A stretch of DNA of 64,000 bases from Usitatibacter palustris (GTDB taxonomy: Bacteria > Pseudomonadota > Gammaproteobacteria > Burkholderiales > Usitatibacteraceae), in contig NZ_CP053073.1 in NCBI RefSeq assembly GCF_013003985.1, positions 1,612,001 to 1,676,000 on the forward strand, in the 5' to 3' direction. Each line of letters starts with the position of its first letter. Position 1 is the first letter of the stretch. A program made the translations under genes and the position numbers. Of this stretch, positions 23,805-33,144 are shown in pieces. The notes beneath the pieces were generated by a model that saw nothing but the letters and a program-made list of their open reading frames with translations, was not told where the DNA came from and did no database searches.

Positions 23805-26195
23805 TTAGAACGACTTCCGCAGCGTCACGCCGATGGTGCGAGGCTGGTTGGTCTGGAACCCGAGTCGCGCGCGGCCGCCCCGTTCCCGGTCGAAGGAGAG
23901 CAGCGCCTTCTCGTCGGTCAGGTTGTTGACGTAGACGATCGCCGAGAATCCGCGATCGAACTCCATCCCCGCGCTGAGGTTGACCAGGTTGTACTTGGGC
24001 AACTCGAGGTCGACCGTCGTGGCCGCGCTCGCGGGCGCTCCCAGGAACGGCAGGTTGTGCACGAACCTGCGCGGGTTGTTCTCCTGGTCCGAAGGCTGCG
24101 TGAAGCGGCTGCCCACGTATTGGTACGACGCCGTGACGTAGGACTCTTTTCCGACGAGGTTGAAGTTCCAGGTCAGGCTGGCGGTGAACTGCAGCTCCGG
24201 AACGGAGGGCAGGCGGTTACCGTCGCGAATGCCGCCGAGCACGGCCCCGGTGCCGTCCACGACCGTCGAGTCGAACTCCGCATTCACCGCGGAGCCCGCG
24301 AAACCGATCTCCAGGTTGTTGGTCGGCCTCCAGCTCAACTCTGCCTCGATGCCGGTCGAGTGCGCCTTGGGCACGTTGAACACGACGCGTGACGAGCACG
24401 ACCCCGCATCCAGCGTCACCTGCAGATCCTTCATCTGCGTGTGGAACGCGGCCGCATTGAAGGTGAGTCCCGGTTGCGCCATCTTGACGCCGAGCTCGTA
24501 GTTCCACAGCGATTCGTCCTTGAAGCGCTGGTAGCCGCCGAAGATGGCTTCGTCCTGGTCCGAACACAGCGGCAGGTTGAGCGGGTCATTGACGCCGCCG
24601 AGGCGGAAGCCCTTCGAGGCCTGGGCATTCCAGGTCACGCCCGGCGACATCTTGTACGCCAGCAGGAAACGAGGGCTATAGCCGTCCGACTTCGTCTTGT
24701 CGAACTGGTTGTCGCCGTTGGCGAACAAGCCACCCGACTTGAAGGTGCGCTCTTCCTTGTAGTCGTAGTAGCGAATGCCGGCCGTTCCCGTCAGCTTGTC
24801 GGTCAGCTCGTAGCTGAGCTCGCCGAAGATCGCCGTCTGTTTCAGGTTGTAGGGAAGGTCCGCGTTGTAGGGCGAATTCGCGGGAAAGCCATTGGCCGTC
24901 GCCGCCGACGTTCCGGCGCCGAGCGTGGCGTCGGTAAAGGCGTCGTAGCCCGGGGTGGGCAGGCGCTGGGCATATTTGCGATCGGTGTCGGCGTAGAAGA
25001 GACCGGCCACCCATTGCAGCGGGCCAGGGCCCCAGGAGCTCAGGCGCAGTTCCTGCGTGAAGCCCTTGTAGTCGGTGGTGTCCATGAGGTTCGAGGGCAG
25101 CAGCACGCCGGCGGTCGGAAAACCGAGATCGACCGACACCGAACCGGTCAACGCGCTCGCATCGCGGCTGACCAGGATGTTGCGGTCGGTATACGTGGTC
25201 ACCGAGGTCAGCTCCGTACTGGCGAAGCCGAACCTCATCGTCAGGTCGGCGATCGTCGTCTTGTCCTCGAACTTCTCGCTCAGCTTCAGGTATTGCTGGT
25301 CATCGCCGAAAGTGACCGGCGGTACCGTGGTCGTGTACGGGTTCGCATACAGGTTGTAGACCTCCTGCCGGTTGAATCCGTCGGCGGTCACCTTCTGGTA
25401 GACGATCCGCGGCGTGATGGTCACGTCCCGGTTTGGCTGGATGGTGAAGCTCAAGCGGCCGCCCATGCGGTCGCCCCCATTGACGTCCTTGTCGCCGGCG
25501 GGGCCGAGGGCGTCGGTCCAACCGCCGAATTTCGTGGCGTAACCCACCAGCCGCATGGCCGCCGTCTCGCCCAGGGGCACGTTCAACGCCGCCTTTACGC
25601 CGCCTCCGGTGCTGCCGTCCTGAATCGTGTTCACGTTGGCTTCGACGACGCCTTCACTGACGCCCAGCCTCGCCGCATTGGTGATGTAGCGAATCGTGCC
25701 GCCGATGTTGCCGGAGCCATAGAGCGTGCCTTGCGGGCCGCGCAGCGTCTCGACGCGGTTCAAGTCGAACAGGTCGATGTCCGGCGTGAACAGCGACATC
25801 GAGATCGCGGTTTCGTCGAGGTAGACACCCACTTGCTCCTTGACGCCAGGCTGGTCGCGGACGATCTGCCCCGAGGAGACGCCGCGGATGGATACCTGGC
25901 TTTGCCCCGGACCGAGGTTCTGCACGGCGAGGCCGGCGACATTGCGCGACAGATCCTCGAGTGTCACCGCGCCGGATTTGCGGATGTCCTCCTCGGTCTG
26001 CGCGTTGATCGAGAACGGCACGTCCTGCAACGAAGACTCGCGTTTTGTCGCAGTGACGACGACGCGCTCGACTTTCTCGGTAGCCTCGGACTTGGGCGGC
26101 GGCGTTTGCTGGGCACTGGCAATGCTTGCCACGCCTATTGCCAGACCGGACGGGAAAGCCAGCAGTACAGCCTTTGCGATTGGACGCAGTTTCAT
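23805..26195 (-). CDS. TonB-dependent outer-membrane receptor
   Basis: 796 residues. Signal peptide to ~residue 28, then a TonB-box-like stretch (EKVERVVVTATKRESSLQDVPFSI). The plug domain follows (GAVTLEDLSRNVAGLAVQN, RVETLRGPQGTLYGSGNIGGTIRYIT), then a 22-strand barrel ending GFQTNQPRTIGVTLRKSF, with terminal Phe. The plug style (VVVTATKRES, RGPQGTLYG) is that of the oligomer/sugar and siderophore-like receptors common in sphingomonads and Caulobacter; ligand unknown. I chose the ATG at 26195 because GGGGAG is 9 bases upstream; the ATG at 26204 would abut it. No ExbB/ExbD/TonB genes are nearby. Confidence 0.93.
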   Translation of the reverse strand: MKLRPIAKAVLLAFPSGLAIGVASIASAQQTPPPKSEATEKVERVVVTATKRESSLQDVPFSINAQTEEDIRKSGAVTLEDLSRNVAGLAVQNLGPGQSQVSIRGVSSGQIVRDQPGVKEQVGVYLDETAISMSLFTPDIDLFDLNRVETLRGPQGTLYGSGNIGGTIRYITNAARLGVSEGVVEANVNTIQDGSTGGGVKAALNVPLGETAAMRLVGYATKFGGWTDALGPAGDKDVNGGDRMGGRLSFTIQPNRDVTITPRIVYQKVTADGFNRQEVYNLYANPYTTTVPPVTFGDDQQYLKLSEKFEDKTTIADLTMRFGFASTELTSVTTYTDRNILVSRDASALTGSVSVDLGFPTAGVLLPSNLMDTTDYKGFTQELRLSSWGPGPLQWVAGLFYADTDRKYAQRLPTPGYDAFTDATLGAGTSAATANGFPANSPYNADLPYNLKQTAIFGELSYELTDKLTGTAGIRYYDYKEERTFKSGGLFANGDNQFDKTKSDGYSPRFLLAYKMSPGVTWNAQASKGFRLGGVNDPLNLPLCSDQDEAIFGGYQRFKDESLWNYELGVKMAQPGLTFNAAAFHTQMKDLQVTLDAGSCSSRVVFNVPKAHSTGIEAELSWRPTNNLEIGFAGSAVNAEFDSTVVDGTGAVLGGIRDGNRLPSVPELQFTASLTWNFNLVGKESYVTASYQYVGSRFTQPSDQENNPRRFVHNLPFLGAPASAATTVDLELPKYNLVNLSAGMEFDRGFSAIVYVNNLTDEKALLSFDRERGGRARLGFQTNQPRTIGVTLRKSF

Positions 26196-26361
26196 GAACG
26201 TCATCTCCCCAGAGATTGTGATTAGAGTGTTTCTGAATGCGAGGGCAATCCTACTACCGGCGAAACTTCCGTGCTTTGGGAGTGCGTTCCTTCATACCTC
26301 GCTGTAGTCGGCCAAGCGTATGATTCGCGCGCACCCGCTTATCAAAGGACAAAACGTCGCC

Positions 26362-26901
26362 ATGCGCCTCCTCTTGATCGTTCCGCTTCTCTGGGCGGGC
26401 AGTGTCTCCGCCGCGTTGCACCTCTGCACCGACCTCCAGGGCAAGAAGGTCTACCAGGACACGCCCTGCGCAAGCCTGCCGTCGACTTCGAAGATCGTGC
26501 CGGTGAAGGCGACGGCGGTCACTGAAGAGAACGCGCGGGAGACGGTCAAGCGATTCACCGCGGCCATGAACGCCAAGGACTCGGTGGCGGCCGTTGGCAT
26601 GGCCTCCGGCTACCTGCAGGCCAACGTCATGGTCGAGGGCAAGGTCGTGAACGTGAGCACCACGGCTTTCAAGGAATTGATGCATCGCGTCCTCATCGCC
26701 GCCGACAAATACACCGTCGAGCGCGACTGCCAGGTGGTCCCGGACCGCGATCGGCCGCGGGAAACCCAGCTCCTGTGCAAGGTGAAGGAGTCGGTCAAGT
26801 CCAGTACCCGGACCCACAACTACACCTACGACGAGCGGCTGCGATTTGCGGTCGAGGATGGCGAGGTCCGGATCAAGGTGATCCAGATCGAGGGGACCTG
26901 A
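26362..26901 (+). CDS. Secreted protein with DUF4124-like N-terminal region
   Basis: 179 residues. Signal peptide MRLLLIVPLLWAGSVSAAL, then HLCTDLQGKKVYQDTPCASLP, a DUF4124-like element with a Cys pair seen at the N-terminus of many proteobacterial envelope proteins. The rest (TEENARETVKRFTAAMNAKDSVAAVGM...) looks like a helical-plus-beta NTF2-type or unknown domain ending EDGEVRIKVIQIEG. AAGGA lies ~12 bases before the ATG. It is followed by a hairpin terminator. No function assigned. Confidence 0.7.
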   Translation: MRLLLIVPLLWAGSVSAALHLCTDLQGKKVYQDTPCASLPSTSKIVPVKATAVTEENARETVKRFTAAMNAKDSVAAVGMASGYLQANVMVEGKVVNVSTTAFKELMHRVLIAADKYTVERDCQVVPDRDRPRETQLLCKVKESVKSSTRTHNYTYDERLRFAVEDGEVRIKVIQIEGT

Positions 26902-26932
26902 GCGCCCGCGGCGGGAATCCGTAGCAGGACAG

Positions 26933-26955
26933 AGGCCGTGCACGCGGCCTTTTTC
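26933..26955 (+). terminator. Rho-independent terminator
   Basis: GGCCG-TGCACG-CGGCC (with flanking A and T) followed by TTTTTCTT, 32 bases after the DUF4124-like gene. Confidence 0.7.
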
Positions 26956-27042
26956 TTGTGCGGTACGTCTCATGTCATTTGAAACATCCCGGGTATGATT
27001 CCCCGCACTTGCCACCATCGACGGCAAGGGAGGACTCTAAGA

Positions 27043-27996
27043 ATGAAACGTAAGTTTGCAGCCTGGCTCGCTTCGGCATCGGCCGCCCTATTGATGCTGG
27101 TTGCAGGCCCGGCCTTCGCGCAGGCCACCCGCACCTGGGTCTCCGGAGTGGGCGATGACGTCAACCCCTGCAGCCGCACCGCGCCGTGCAAGACGTTCGC
27201 GGGCGCGATTTCCAAGACCGCAGCCCAAGGCGTCATCAACTGCCTCGATCCCGGCGGATTCGGCGCGGTGACCATCACCAAGTCGATCACGATCGACTGC
27301 CGCGGCATCGGAGGCGGAATCCTCGCGTCCCTGACCAATGGCGTCGTCGTGAATGCGGCCACCACGGACAACGTGACCCTTCGCGGCCTGTCGATCGAAG
27401 GCGTGGGTACGGGCATCAACGGCGTGAGCTTCGTGGGTGGCGGTACCCTCCACATCGAGGACTGCCGGATCTTCGGCTTTCGAGGGGGCACAGGGTATGG
27501 CGTGCGCTTCGCTCCGCCGGCGACGGGCTCGCAACTGCTGATCACCGATACGGCGTTGAACGACAACACGGTCGGTGTTCACGTCCGCCCGACGGGTATC
27601 GGCATGACCCGCGCGACCCTGCGACGCGTGGGGCTCAGCAACAACGGCGACGGCTTGGTCAGCGAGGCGGCGGTCAACGGCACGTTCGTGCGGGTCCAGC
27701 TTTCCGAGGTGTCTGCTTCCAGCAACGACGGATCCGGCGTGATCTCGAGGGCGTCGGGCGGGGGATACTCGAATGTTTTCGTCTTTCGCTCGCAAGCGGT
27801 GCACAACGGCACGTTCGGGCTCCTCGCAGATGGCGCGGCCGCGAGCCTGGCCATAGGCTCTTCCCTCATCTCCGACAACACGACCGGTCTGGGCACGCTG
27901 AACGGGGGTGGACGCTACTCGTATGGCGACAACGGCAACTTCGCCAACCACGGGAGCGACGGCCAGCCGCCTGAGGTCATCCTCCCCAAGCAATAG
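27043..27996 (+). CDS. Secreted right-handed parallel beta-helix protein
   Basis: 317 residues. Signal peptide MKRKFAAWLASASAALLMLVAGPAFA, then TRTWVSGVGDDVNPCSRTAPCKTFAGAI, the DDxNPCSRxxPCKTFxxA opening typical of a betaproteobacterial pectate-lyase-fold family. Repeats follow at ~22-residue spacing (VTITKSITIDCRG, VVVNAATTDNVTLRGLSIEG, LHIEDCRIFGF, LLITDTALNDNTVGVHV). No catalytic motif identified. GGAGG lies 9 bases before the ATG. Probably an envelope or extracellular binding protein. Confidence 0.8.
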   Translation: MKRKFAAWLASASAALLMLVAGPAFAQATRTWVSGVGDDVNPCSRTAPCKTFAGAISKTAAQGVINCLDPGGFGAVTITKSITIDCRGIGGGILASLTNGVVVNAATTDNVTLRGLSIEGVGTGINGVSFVGGGTLHIEDCRIFGFRGGTGYGVRFAPPATGSQLLITDTALNDNTVGVHVRPTGIGMTRATLRRVGLSNNGDGLVSEAAVNGTFVRVQLSEVSASSNDGSGVISRASGGGYSNVFVFRSQAVHNGTFGLLADGAAASLAIGSSLISDNTTGLGTLNGGGRYSYGDNGNFANHGSDGQPPEVILPKQ

Positions 27997-28010
27997 CCGC
28001 TGCTCTCCCA

Positions 28011-28044
28011 ACGACGAAGGCCGCCAGCGCGGGCTTCGTCGTTT
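28011..28044 (+). terminator. Terminator after the beta-helix gene
   Basis: ACGACGAAG...CTTCGTCGT, 9-bp stem with a GC-rich 14-base loop, then TTTCG. The U-run is short, so moderate confidence. Confidence 0.6.
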
Positions 28045-28133
28045 CGGGGAACCGCCGATCGCCTTGTAGGTCTGATCCCCGTGCCTCCGACGGCGTAGTC
28101 CTACAAAAATACAAATGAAAATATGGAGTTAGC

Positions 28134-28161
28134 TTGCGGACCTCAGGGACCTTGCTATAAT
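28134..28161 (+). promoter_or_regulatory. Promoter of the lytic transglycosylase gene
   Basis: TTGCGG (28134-28139), a 16-bp spacer, and consensus TATAAT (28156-28161). The expected start of transcription (~28168) is about 3 bases before the ATG, and no Shine-Dalgarno lies between. Confidence 0.65.
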
Positions 28162-28170
28162 CGCCGCTCG

Positions 28171-28803
28171 ATGAAAGGCAAGTCCTACACCCTCCTGGCC
28201 GCCTGTCTGACAGCGGCAGCCTTCCTGGCCCCCTCGGTGGCCCGGGCGGACATCTATGCCTTCACGGACCAGAACGGGGTGATGCACTTCACGAACATCA
28301 AGGGCCTGGACAACCGCTACAAGCTGGTTCGCAAGGAGGGCTCGTCCCTTCCGGCGCGGGCTGTCCCCGCCTCGTACACGGCGTACATGCCGTCCGAAGC
28401 GGACATGAAGAAGTTCGCGACGATCATCGACGTCGCCTCCCGCGAGCATGGGGTGGACAAGCACCTCGTCCATGCCGTGATCTCCGCCGAGTCCGGGTTC
28501 AACCCCCGCGCCGTCTCGCCCAAGGGTGCCACCGGCCTCATGCAGCTGATGCCTGACACGGCCCGCCGCTTTGGCGTGCGCAACATCAACGACCCGTACG
28601 AGAACATCCACGGTGGCGTGAAGTACCTGAAAGAGCTGCTGGCCCTGTTCAAGGGCGACATGCGGCTCGCGGTCGCCGGCTACAACGCGGGCGAGAACGC
28701 TGTGATCCGCGCGGGCAATCGGATTCCGGCCTACCCGGAAACGATGAACTACGTCCCGAAGGTTCTCGACTACTACAAGAAATTCCAGGCCCGCCAGGGC
28801 TGA
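28171..28803 (+). CDS. Lytic transglycosylase (Slt/MltC-type, family 1) with DUF4124-like N-terminus
   Basis: 210 residues. Signal peptide to ~residue 26, a short DUF4124-like stretch (DIYAFTDQNGVMHFTN), then the SLT domain from ~82. Catalytic Glu107 sits in ISAESGFNPRAVS, followed by GATGLMQLMPDTARRFGV and AGYNAGENAV, the three classical lytic transglycosylase motifs. It cleaves the MurNAc-GlcNAc bond of peptidoglycan forming 1,6-anhydro ends, in the periplasm. The ATG lies only 9 bases after a perfect -10 box, so its mRNA is probably leaderless. A strong terminator follows. Confidence 0.93.
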   Translation: MKGKSYTLLAACLTAAAFLAPSVARADIYAFTDQNGVMHFTNIKGLDNRYKLVRKEGSSLPARAVPASYTAYMPSEADMKKFATIIDVASREHGVDKHLVHAVISAESGFNPRAVSPKGATGLMQLMPDTARRFGVRNINDPYENIHGGVKYLKELLALFKGDMRLAVAGYNAGENAVIRAGNRIPAYPETMNYVPKVLDYYKKFQARQG

Positions 28804-28832
28804 AAAAAACCGGGGCGATCCCCGGTTTTTTT
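28803..28832. terminator. Strong bidirectional terminator
   Basis: AAAAAAACCGGGG-CGAT-CCCCGGTTTTTTT: 13-bp stem including 7 A-T pairs, between the lytic transglycosylase (rightward) and the RND permease (leftward). Confidence 0.92.
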
Positions 28833-28853
28833 ACGTCTGTTTTTCCCGAACTC

Positions 28854-31800
28854 TCAATCCGCCGCGGCGTGCTTTCCTTCGGCCGTGCGTTCGGCTTGGA
28901 GACGATCCTCGAACGTCCGGTGGCGCGCGGCGAGCAGCGAGTAGGCGGTGGGCACGAGCAGCAGCGTGAAGAGCGTCCCCACCAGCATTCCGCCCACGAT
29001 CACCCAGCCGATCTGGTGGCGCGATTCCGCGCCCGCGCCGGTAGCCAGGGCGAGGGGCAGGGCACCGAGCACCATCGCGCCGGTCGTCATCAGGATGGGG
29101 CGAAGGCGAAGCACGGCCGCTTCGATCACCGCGTCGTGGATCGTCATGCCCTTTTCCTGGAGTTGATTCGCAAACTCCACGATGAGGATGCCGTGCTTGG
29201 TGATGAGGCCCACGAGTGTCACGACCCCGATCTGGCTGAAGGTGTTCCACGTGCCGCCTGACAGGAGCAGTGCCGCGAAGGCGCCGGTCATCGAGAGCGG
29301 TACCGACAACATGATGATGAAGGGATCGACGAAGCTCTCGAACTGCGCGGCGAGCACGAGGTAGATGAAGACCGCGGCGAGCAGCAGCACCACGGCGAAG
29401 CTTCCCGCGGCATCGCGGTACTCGCGCGACAAGCCGCTGAGATCCGTGACGGTGCCGGGAAGTGTCTTCTTCGCGGCGGCGTCGAGATAATCGACCGCCT
29501 GGCCCAGCGTGTAGCCGGGTGCGAGGTTCGCGGTGAGGACGGCGGCGCGCATCTTCTGGAAGTGGTTCAGGTTCTTGGGCGACACGCCTTCGCTCGTCTG
29601 CAGCACGTTGGCGAGCTGCACCATTTCGCCATTGCGGCCGCGTACGTAGATGTCCGCGATATCGCGCGGGGAGGTGCGGTCAGCGTCCGAGACCTGGACG
29701 ATCACGTCGTATTGCTCGCCGTCGCGCTTGAAGCGGGTCACGACCCGGCCGCCCAGCAGCGTTTCGAGCGTGCGGCCCACGTTCTCCACGGGTACACCCA
29801 GGTCCGCGAGCTTCTCGCGGTTCACGCCCACGCGAATCTCCGGCTGGTTGAGTCGCAGATCGGTGTCGATGTTGTTGAGCCCGGGGTTCTTGCGCGCTTC
29901 GTCCATGAGCTTCTCGACCATCACCTGCAGCTCGGGATAGGACGCCTGCGTCATCAGCACGAATTGCACGGGTGCGCCACGCGAGCCCCCCAGCGAGGGA
30001 GGATTGAGCGGGAAAGCCAGGACGCCGGGCAGGCCCTGGAGCTTGGGGCCGAGCTCGCGCGCGATCTCCTGCTGTGTGCGCGTGCGTTCGTTCCAGAGCT
30101 TGAGCGCGAGCACCGAGAAGCCGCTGTCCGCCGTGGGGTTGCCCGCCATGACGAAGTAGCGATTCATCTCGGGAATGTCGCGGTAGAACTGCTCGATGCG
30201 TTCCATGTACTGCATGGTGAAGGCGACGGTCGAACCTTCGGGCGCGGTAACCGGCACGAAGACCACGCTGCGGTCTTCCGAGGGCGCGAGCTCCTGGCGC
30301 AGGAACTGGAAGAGCACGATGCTGAGTGCGCCCACGCCAAGCATGACCGAGAGCACGATCACTCGGTGGTCGAGTGCGAGCGTCAGGGCACGGCGATAGC
30401 CGTTGGTGAGGCCGGTGAAGAGCCGCTCGAAGAAATTGAACACCGCTCCGTGGGTCGGCTCGTGCTTGAGGATCTTCGAGCACATCATCGGCGAGAGCGT
30501 CAGCGCGACGAAACCCGACACGAGCACCGCACCGGCGAGGGCCACTGCGAATTCCGTGAAGAGCTTCCCCGTGCGGCCGCTCTGGAAAGCGAGCGGCGCG
30601 TATACGGCCGCGAGCGTGACGGTCATCGCGATCACCGCGAAGGCGATCTCGCGCGTGCCCTTGAGCGCCGCATCGAGCCGCGACATGCCCTGCTCCATGT
30701 AGCGGTAGATGTTCTCCAGCACGACGATCGCGTCGTCCACGACGAGGCCGATGGCGAGCACCATCGAGAGCAGCGTGAGCGTGTTGATCGAGAAGCCCGC
30801 GGCGTAGAGGAACATGCCTGCGCCGATCAACGACACGGGGATCGTCACCAGCGGAATCATCGTGGCGCGCACGTTGCGCAGGAACACGAAGATCACGAGG
30901 GCGACCAGCAGCACCGCCTCGAGGATCGTCTTCATCACCGCCTTGAGGGATTCCTCGATGAACACGGAGGAGTCGAAGGAGAGCTCCAGCTTCATCCCAT
31001 CGGGCATCGACTTGCTGATCTCCGCCATCTCCTTGCGCGCCGCTTGCGAGAGCTCCAGCGCATTCGCGGTCGACTGGCGGATCACGCCCAGCGAAACCGA
31101 CGGCCGGCCGTTGAAGCGCGTGACGAGGCGCTCGGAGGCTGCAGCGAGCTCGATCTTGGCCACGTCGCGGATGCGAACCTGGATGCCGTTGGCATCGCGG
31201 ATCACCGCTGCGCCGAACTGCTCCGGCGTGGCGAGGTCCGTCTGCGACAGGACCGAAAACTCGCGCGAGCGCGATTCGATCCGGCCCGCGGGAATCTCGA
31301 CGTTCTGGCGGCGCAGGGCGTCCTCGACATCCGAGGGCGTGAGCTTGTACGCGGCGAGCTTCGCGCGGTCGAGCCAGATGCGCATCGAAGGGCGGCGTTC
31401 GCCAAACACGCGCACGTCCGCGGCACCGGGCAGCGTGAGCAGGCGAGGGCGGACGTAGCGCGAGGCGTAGTCGGAGGTCTCGAGGCGCGTGTGCTTGTCG
31501 CTCGTGATGCCCATCCACATGATCGGGAAGGCATCGGCCTCGGTCTTGGCGATGATCGGCTCGTCGATGTCCTGCGGGAGCTTGCCGCGCACGCGCGCGA
31601 CCTTGTCGCGCACGTCCGCCGCTGCCGCGTCCGGATCGCGCGTGAGCTTGAAGCGCACCGTGACGTTGGACGATTCCGAGCGCGAGACCGACGAGATCAC
31701 GTCCACGCCCTCGATGCCGGAGATCGAATCCTCGAGCACCTTCGAAACCTGGGACTCGATCACGTCGGCGGAGGCGCCGCGATAGATGGTCTCCACGTTC

Positions 31801-31934
31801 ACGACCGGCTCGTCGATCTTGGGGTATTCGCGAACCGACAGGCGCGTGTACGAAATGGCGCCGATCAGCAGGACAACGATGGAGAGGACCGTCGCGAAGA
31901 CGGGCCGCTTGATGCAGACCTCAGGAAGCGTCAT
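28854..31934 (-). CDS. RND efflux pump permease (HAE-1/AcrB-like)
   Basis: 1026 residues, typical of RND drug exporters with 12 helices and two large periplasmic loops. It starts MTLPEVCIKRPVFATVLSIVVLLIGAISY, with the YPKIDEPVVNVETIYRGASADVIE porter segment. TM4 carries the proton-relay LAIGLVVDDAIVVLENIYRYME (Asp-Asp). The late motif VSGFVALTLSPMMCSKIL and C-terminal GVVTLVGLITKHGILIVEFAN are also family marks. It uses the proton gradient to expel substrates with the adaptor encoded just upstream (4-base overlap). No outer-membrane TolC-like gene is adjacent, so a shared one is likely. Substrate unknown. Confidence 0.96.
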   Translation of the reverse strand: MTLPEVCIKRPVFATVLSIVVLLIGAISYTRLSVREYPKIDEPVVNVETIYRGASADVIESQVSKVLEDSISGIEGVDVISSVSRSESSNVTVRFKLTRDPDAAAADVRDKVARVRGKLPQDIDEPIIAKTEADAFPIMWMGITSDKHTRLETSDYASRYVRPRLLTLPGAADVRVFGERRPSMRIWLDRAKLAAYKLTPSDVEDALRRQNVEIPAGRIESRSREFSVLSQTDLATPEQFGAAVIRDANGIQVRIRDVAKIELAAASERLVTRFNGRPSVSLGVIRQSTANALELSQAARKEMAEISKSMPDGMKLELSFDSSVFIEESLKAVMKTILEAVLLVALVIFVFLRNVRATMIPLVTIPVSLIGAGMFLYAAGFSINTLTLLSMVLAIGLVVDDAIVVLENIYRYMEQGMSRLDAALKGTREIAFAVIAMTVTLAAVYAPLAFQSGRTGKLFTEFAVALAGAVLVSGFVALTLSPMMCSKILKHEPTHGAVFNFFERLFTGLTNGYRRALTLALDHRVIVLSVMLGVGALSIVLFQFLRQELAPSEDRSVVFVPVTAPEGSTVAFTMQYMERIEQFYRDIPEMNRYFVMAGNPTADSGFSVLALKLWNERTRTQQEIARELGPKLQGLPGVLAFPLNPPSLGGSRGAPVQFVLMTQASYPELQVMVEKLMDEARKNPGLNNIDTDLRLNQPEIRVGVNREKLADLGVPVENVGRTLETLLGGRVVTRFKRDGEQYDVIVQVSDADRTSPRDIADIYVRGRNGEMVQLANVLQTSEGVSPKNLNHFQKMRAAVLTANLAPGYTLGQAVDYLDAAAKKTLPGTVTDLSGLSREYRDAAGSFAVVLLLAAVFIYLVLAAQFESFVDPFIIMLSVPLSMTGAFAALLLSGGTWNTFSQIGVVTLVGLITKHGILIVEFANQLQEKGMTIHDAVIEAAVLRLRPILMTTGAMVLGALPLALATGAGAESRHQIGWVIVGGMLVGTLFTLLLVPTAYSLLAARHRTFEDRLQAERTAEGKHAAAD

Positions 31935-33067
31935 GACCGCGGCTTCTCGGTGGCCTCCGCCTTCGGGGGAGGCGCCGGCACGGGCGCATTGGCGACCTTC
32001 ACCACCACGCCATCGCGGATCTTGAGCTGTCCGGCCGTCACGACGACGTCCTTGGCGCTCAGGCCATCGATGATCTCGACCTTCGCTTCGCGCCGCTGGC
32101 CGATCTCGACCTTCGTGCGAAGCGCGCGGCCGTCGACGATCCGATAGACGTACTTGTCGGTGCCCACGGGGAAGAGCGACTCCTCGGGGACCATGATCGA
32201 ATCCTTCACCTCGCTCGTGATGAGCCGCACGCGCGCGAACATTCCGGGGCGCAGCTTTCCATCGACGTTGGGGACCGTGGCGCGGATCACGATGGCGCGG
32301 CCGCCTGCGTCGAACAGCGGGTTGATCGCGTAGACCTTGCCCTCGTAGGCCTTGTCGCCCAGGGCGTCGAGCGTGACCTGCAGCGCCTGGCCGCCGCGCA
32401 CCTGCGAAATGAATGTCTCGGGCACGCGGAAATCGACCTTCAACGAATCGATCGCCTCGAGGTTCACGATGTCCTGGCCTTCCTTCACGTAGTCGCCGAC
32501 GCTCACCGAGCGCAGGCCGATCGTGCCGTTGAAGGGGGCCTTGATTTCCATCTTCTCGAGCCGCGCCTGGGTGATTTCCGAATCGGCCGCGGCAACCTTC
32601 CAGAGATTCTCGGCTTCATCCTTCGACTGACCCGAGATGAAGCCCTGCTTGCGAAGATCCACCGCGCGGTCGAACTTGCTCTTCTGCAGCGTGAGGTTCG
32701 CCCTCGCGCGGTCGGCATCGGCCTTCTGCACGGAGTTGTCGAGCTGGACGAGCACGGAGCCCTTCGTCACGCGCTCGCCTTCGCGAAAGCGGATCTCGGC
32801 CACGCGTCCCGGAATCTCGGGCCGCACGATGATGGTTTCGTCGGAGCGCAGGCTGCCCACCGCGGCGAGCGAGTTGGGAAGCTTCACCGTGGCCACCGTG
32901 ACCGCTTCGACCGCGACGCCCGCGGGGGCGCCGCCCGCCTTGGGGGGCGCGGAAGCGGAGTTGGAGGGCGGGGTACCCGACGTATTACGCGTGCCGGCCC
33001 AGAACGAGAGGCCGCCGACGGCCAACAGGGCCGCGAGGCAGATGCCACCAAAGACTAGTTTTCGCAT
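31931..33067 (-). CDS. RND efflux periplasmic adaptor subunit
   Basis: 378 residues. A membrane anchor or signal sequence (LVFGGICLAALLAVGGLSFWAG) is followed by the membrane-fusion layout: lipoyl halves (IIVRPEIPGRVAEIRFREGERVTKGSVLVQLD and IKAPFNGTIGLRSVSVGDYVKEGQDIV), a helical hairpin between, and beta-barrel and membrane-proximal parts (LRPGMFARVRLIT, VPEESLFPVGTDKYVYRIVDG). It bridges the RND permease to an outer-membrane channel. It is first in the two-gene operon, with an ATGA junction to the permease. Confidence 0.95.
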   Translation of the reverse strand: MRKLVFGGICLAALLAVGGLSFWAGTRNTSGTPPSNSASAPPKAGGAPAGVAVEAVTVATVKLPNSLAAVGSLRSDETIIVRPEIPGRVAEIRFREGERVTKGSVLVQLDNSVQKADADRARANLTLQKSKFDRAVDLRKQGFISGQSKDEAENLWKVAAADSEITQARLEKMEIKAPFNGTIGLRSVSVGDYVKEGQDIVNLEAIDSLKVDFRVPETFISQVRGGQALQVTLDALGDKAYEGKVYAINPLFDAGGRAIVIRATVPNVDGKLRPGMFARVRLITSEVKDSIMVPEESLFPVGTDKYVYRIVDGRALRTKVEIGQRREAKVEIIDGLSAKDVVVTAGQLKIRDGVVVKVANAPVPAPPPKAEATEKPRS

Positions 33068-33144
33068 AGCCCGACATTATCGGCGAAATGCGCCCCACCC
33101 GGAGGGCCAGCCCGGTTACAAACTGTTTTCGGCGGTGGGTGGAA

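Noticed and set aside
24441..26225. 594-residue open frame opposite the TonB-dependent receptor
   Set aside because: Antisense shadow; the receptor on the other strand has a full plug-and-barrel sequence.
29562..32147. 861-residue open frame opposite the RND permease
   Set aside because: A codon shadow of the permease: it lies fully antisense, its translation is His/Arg/Asp-rich without domains, and the opposite strand has clear RND motifs.
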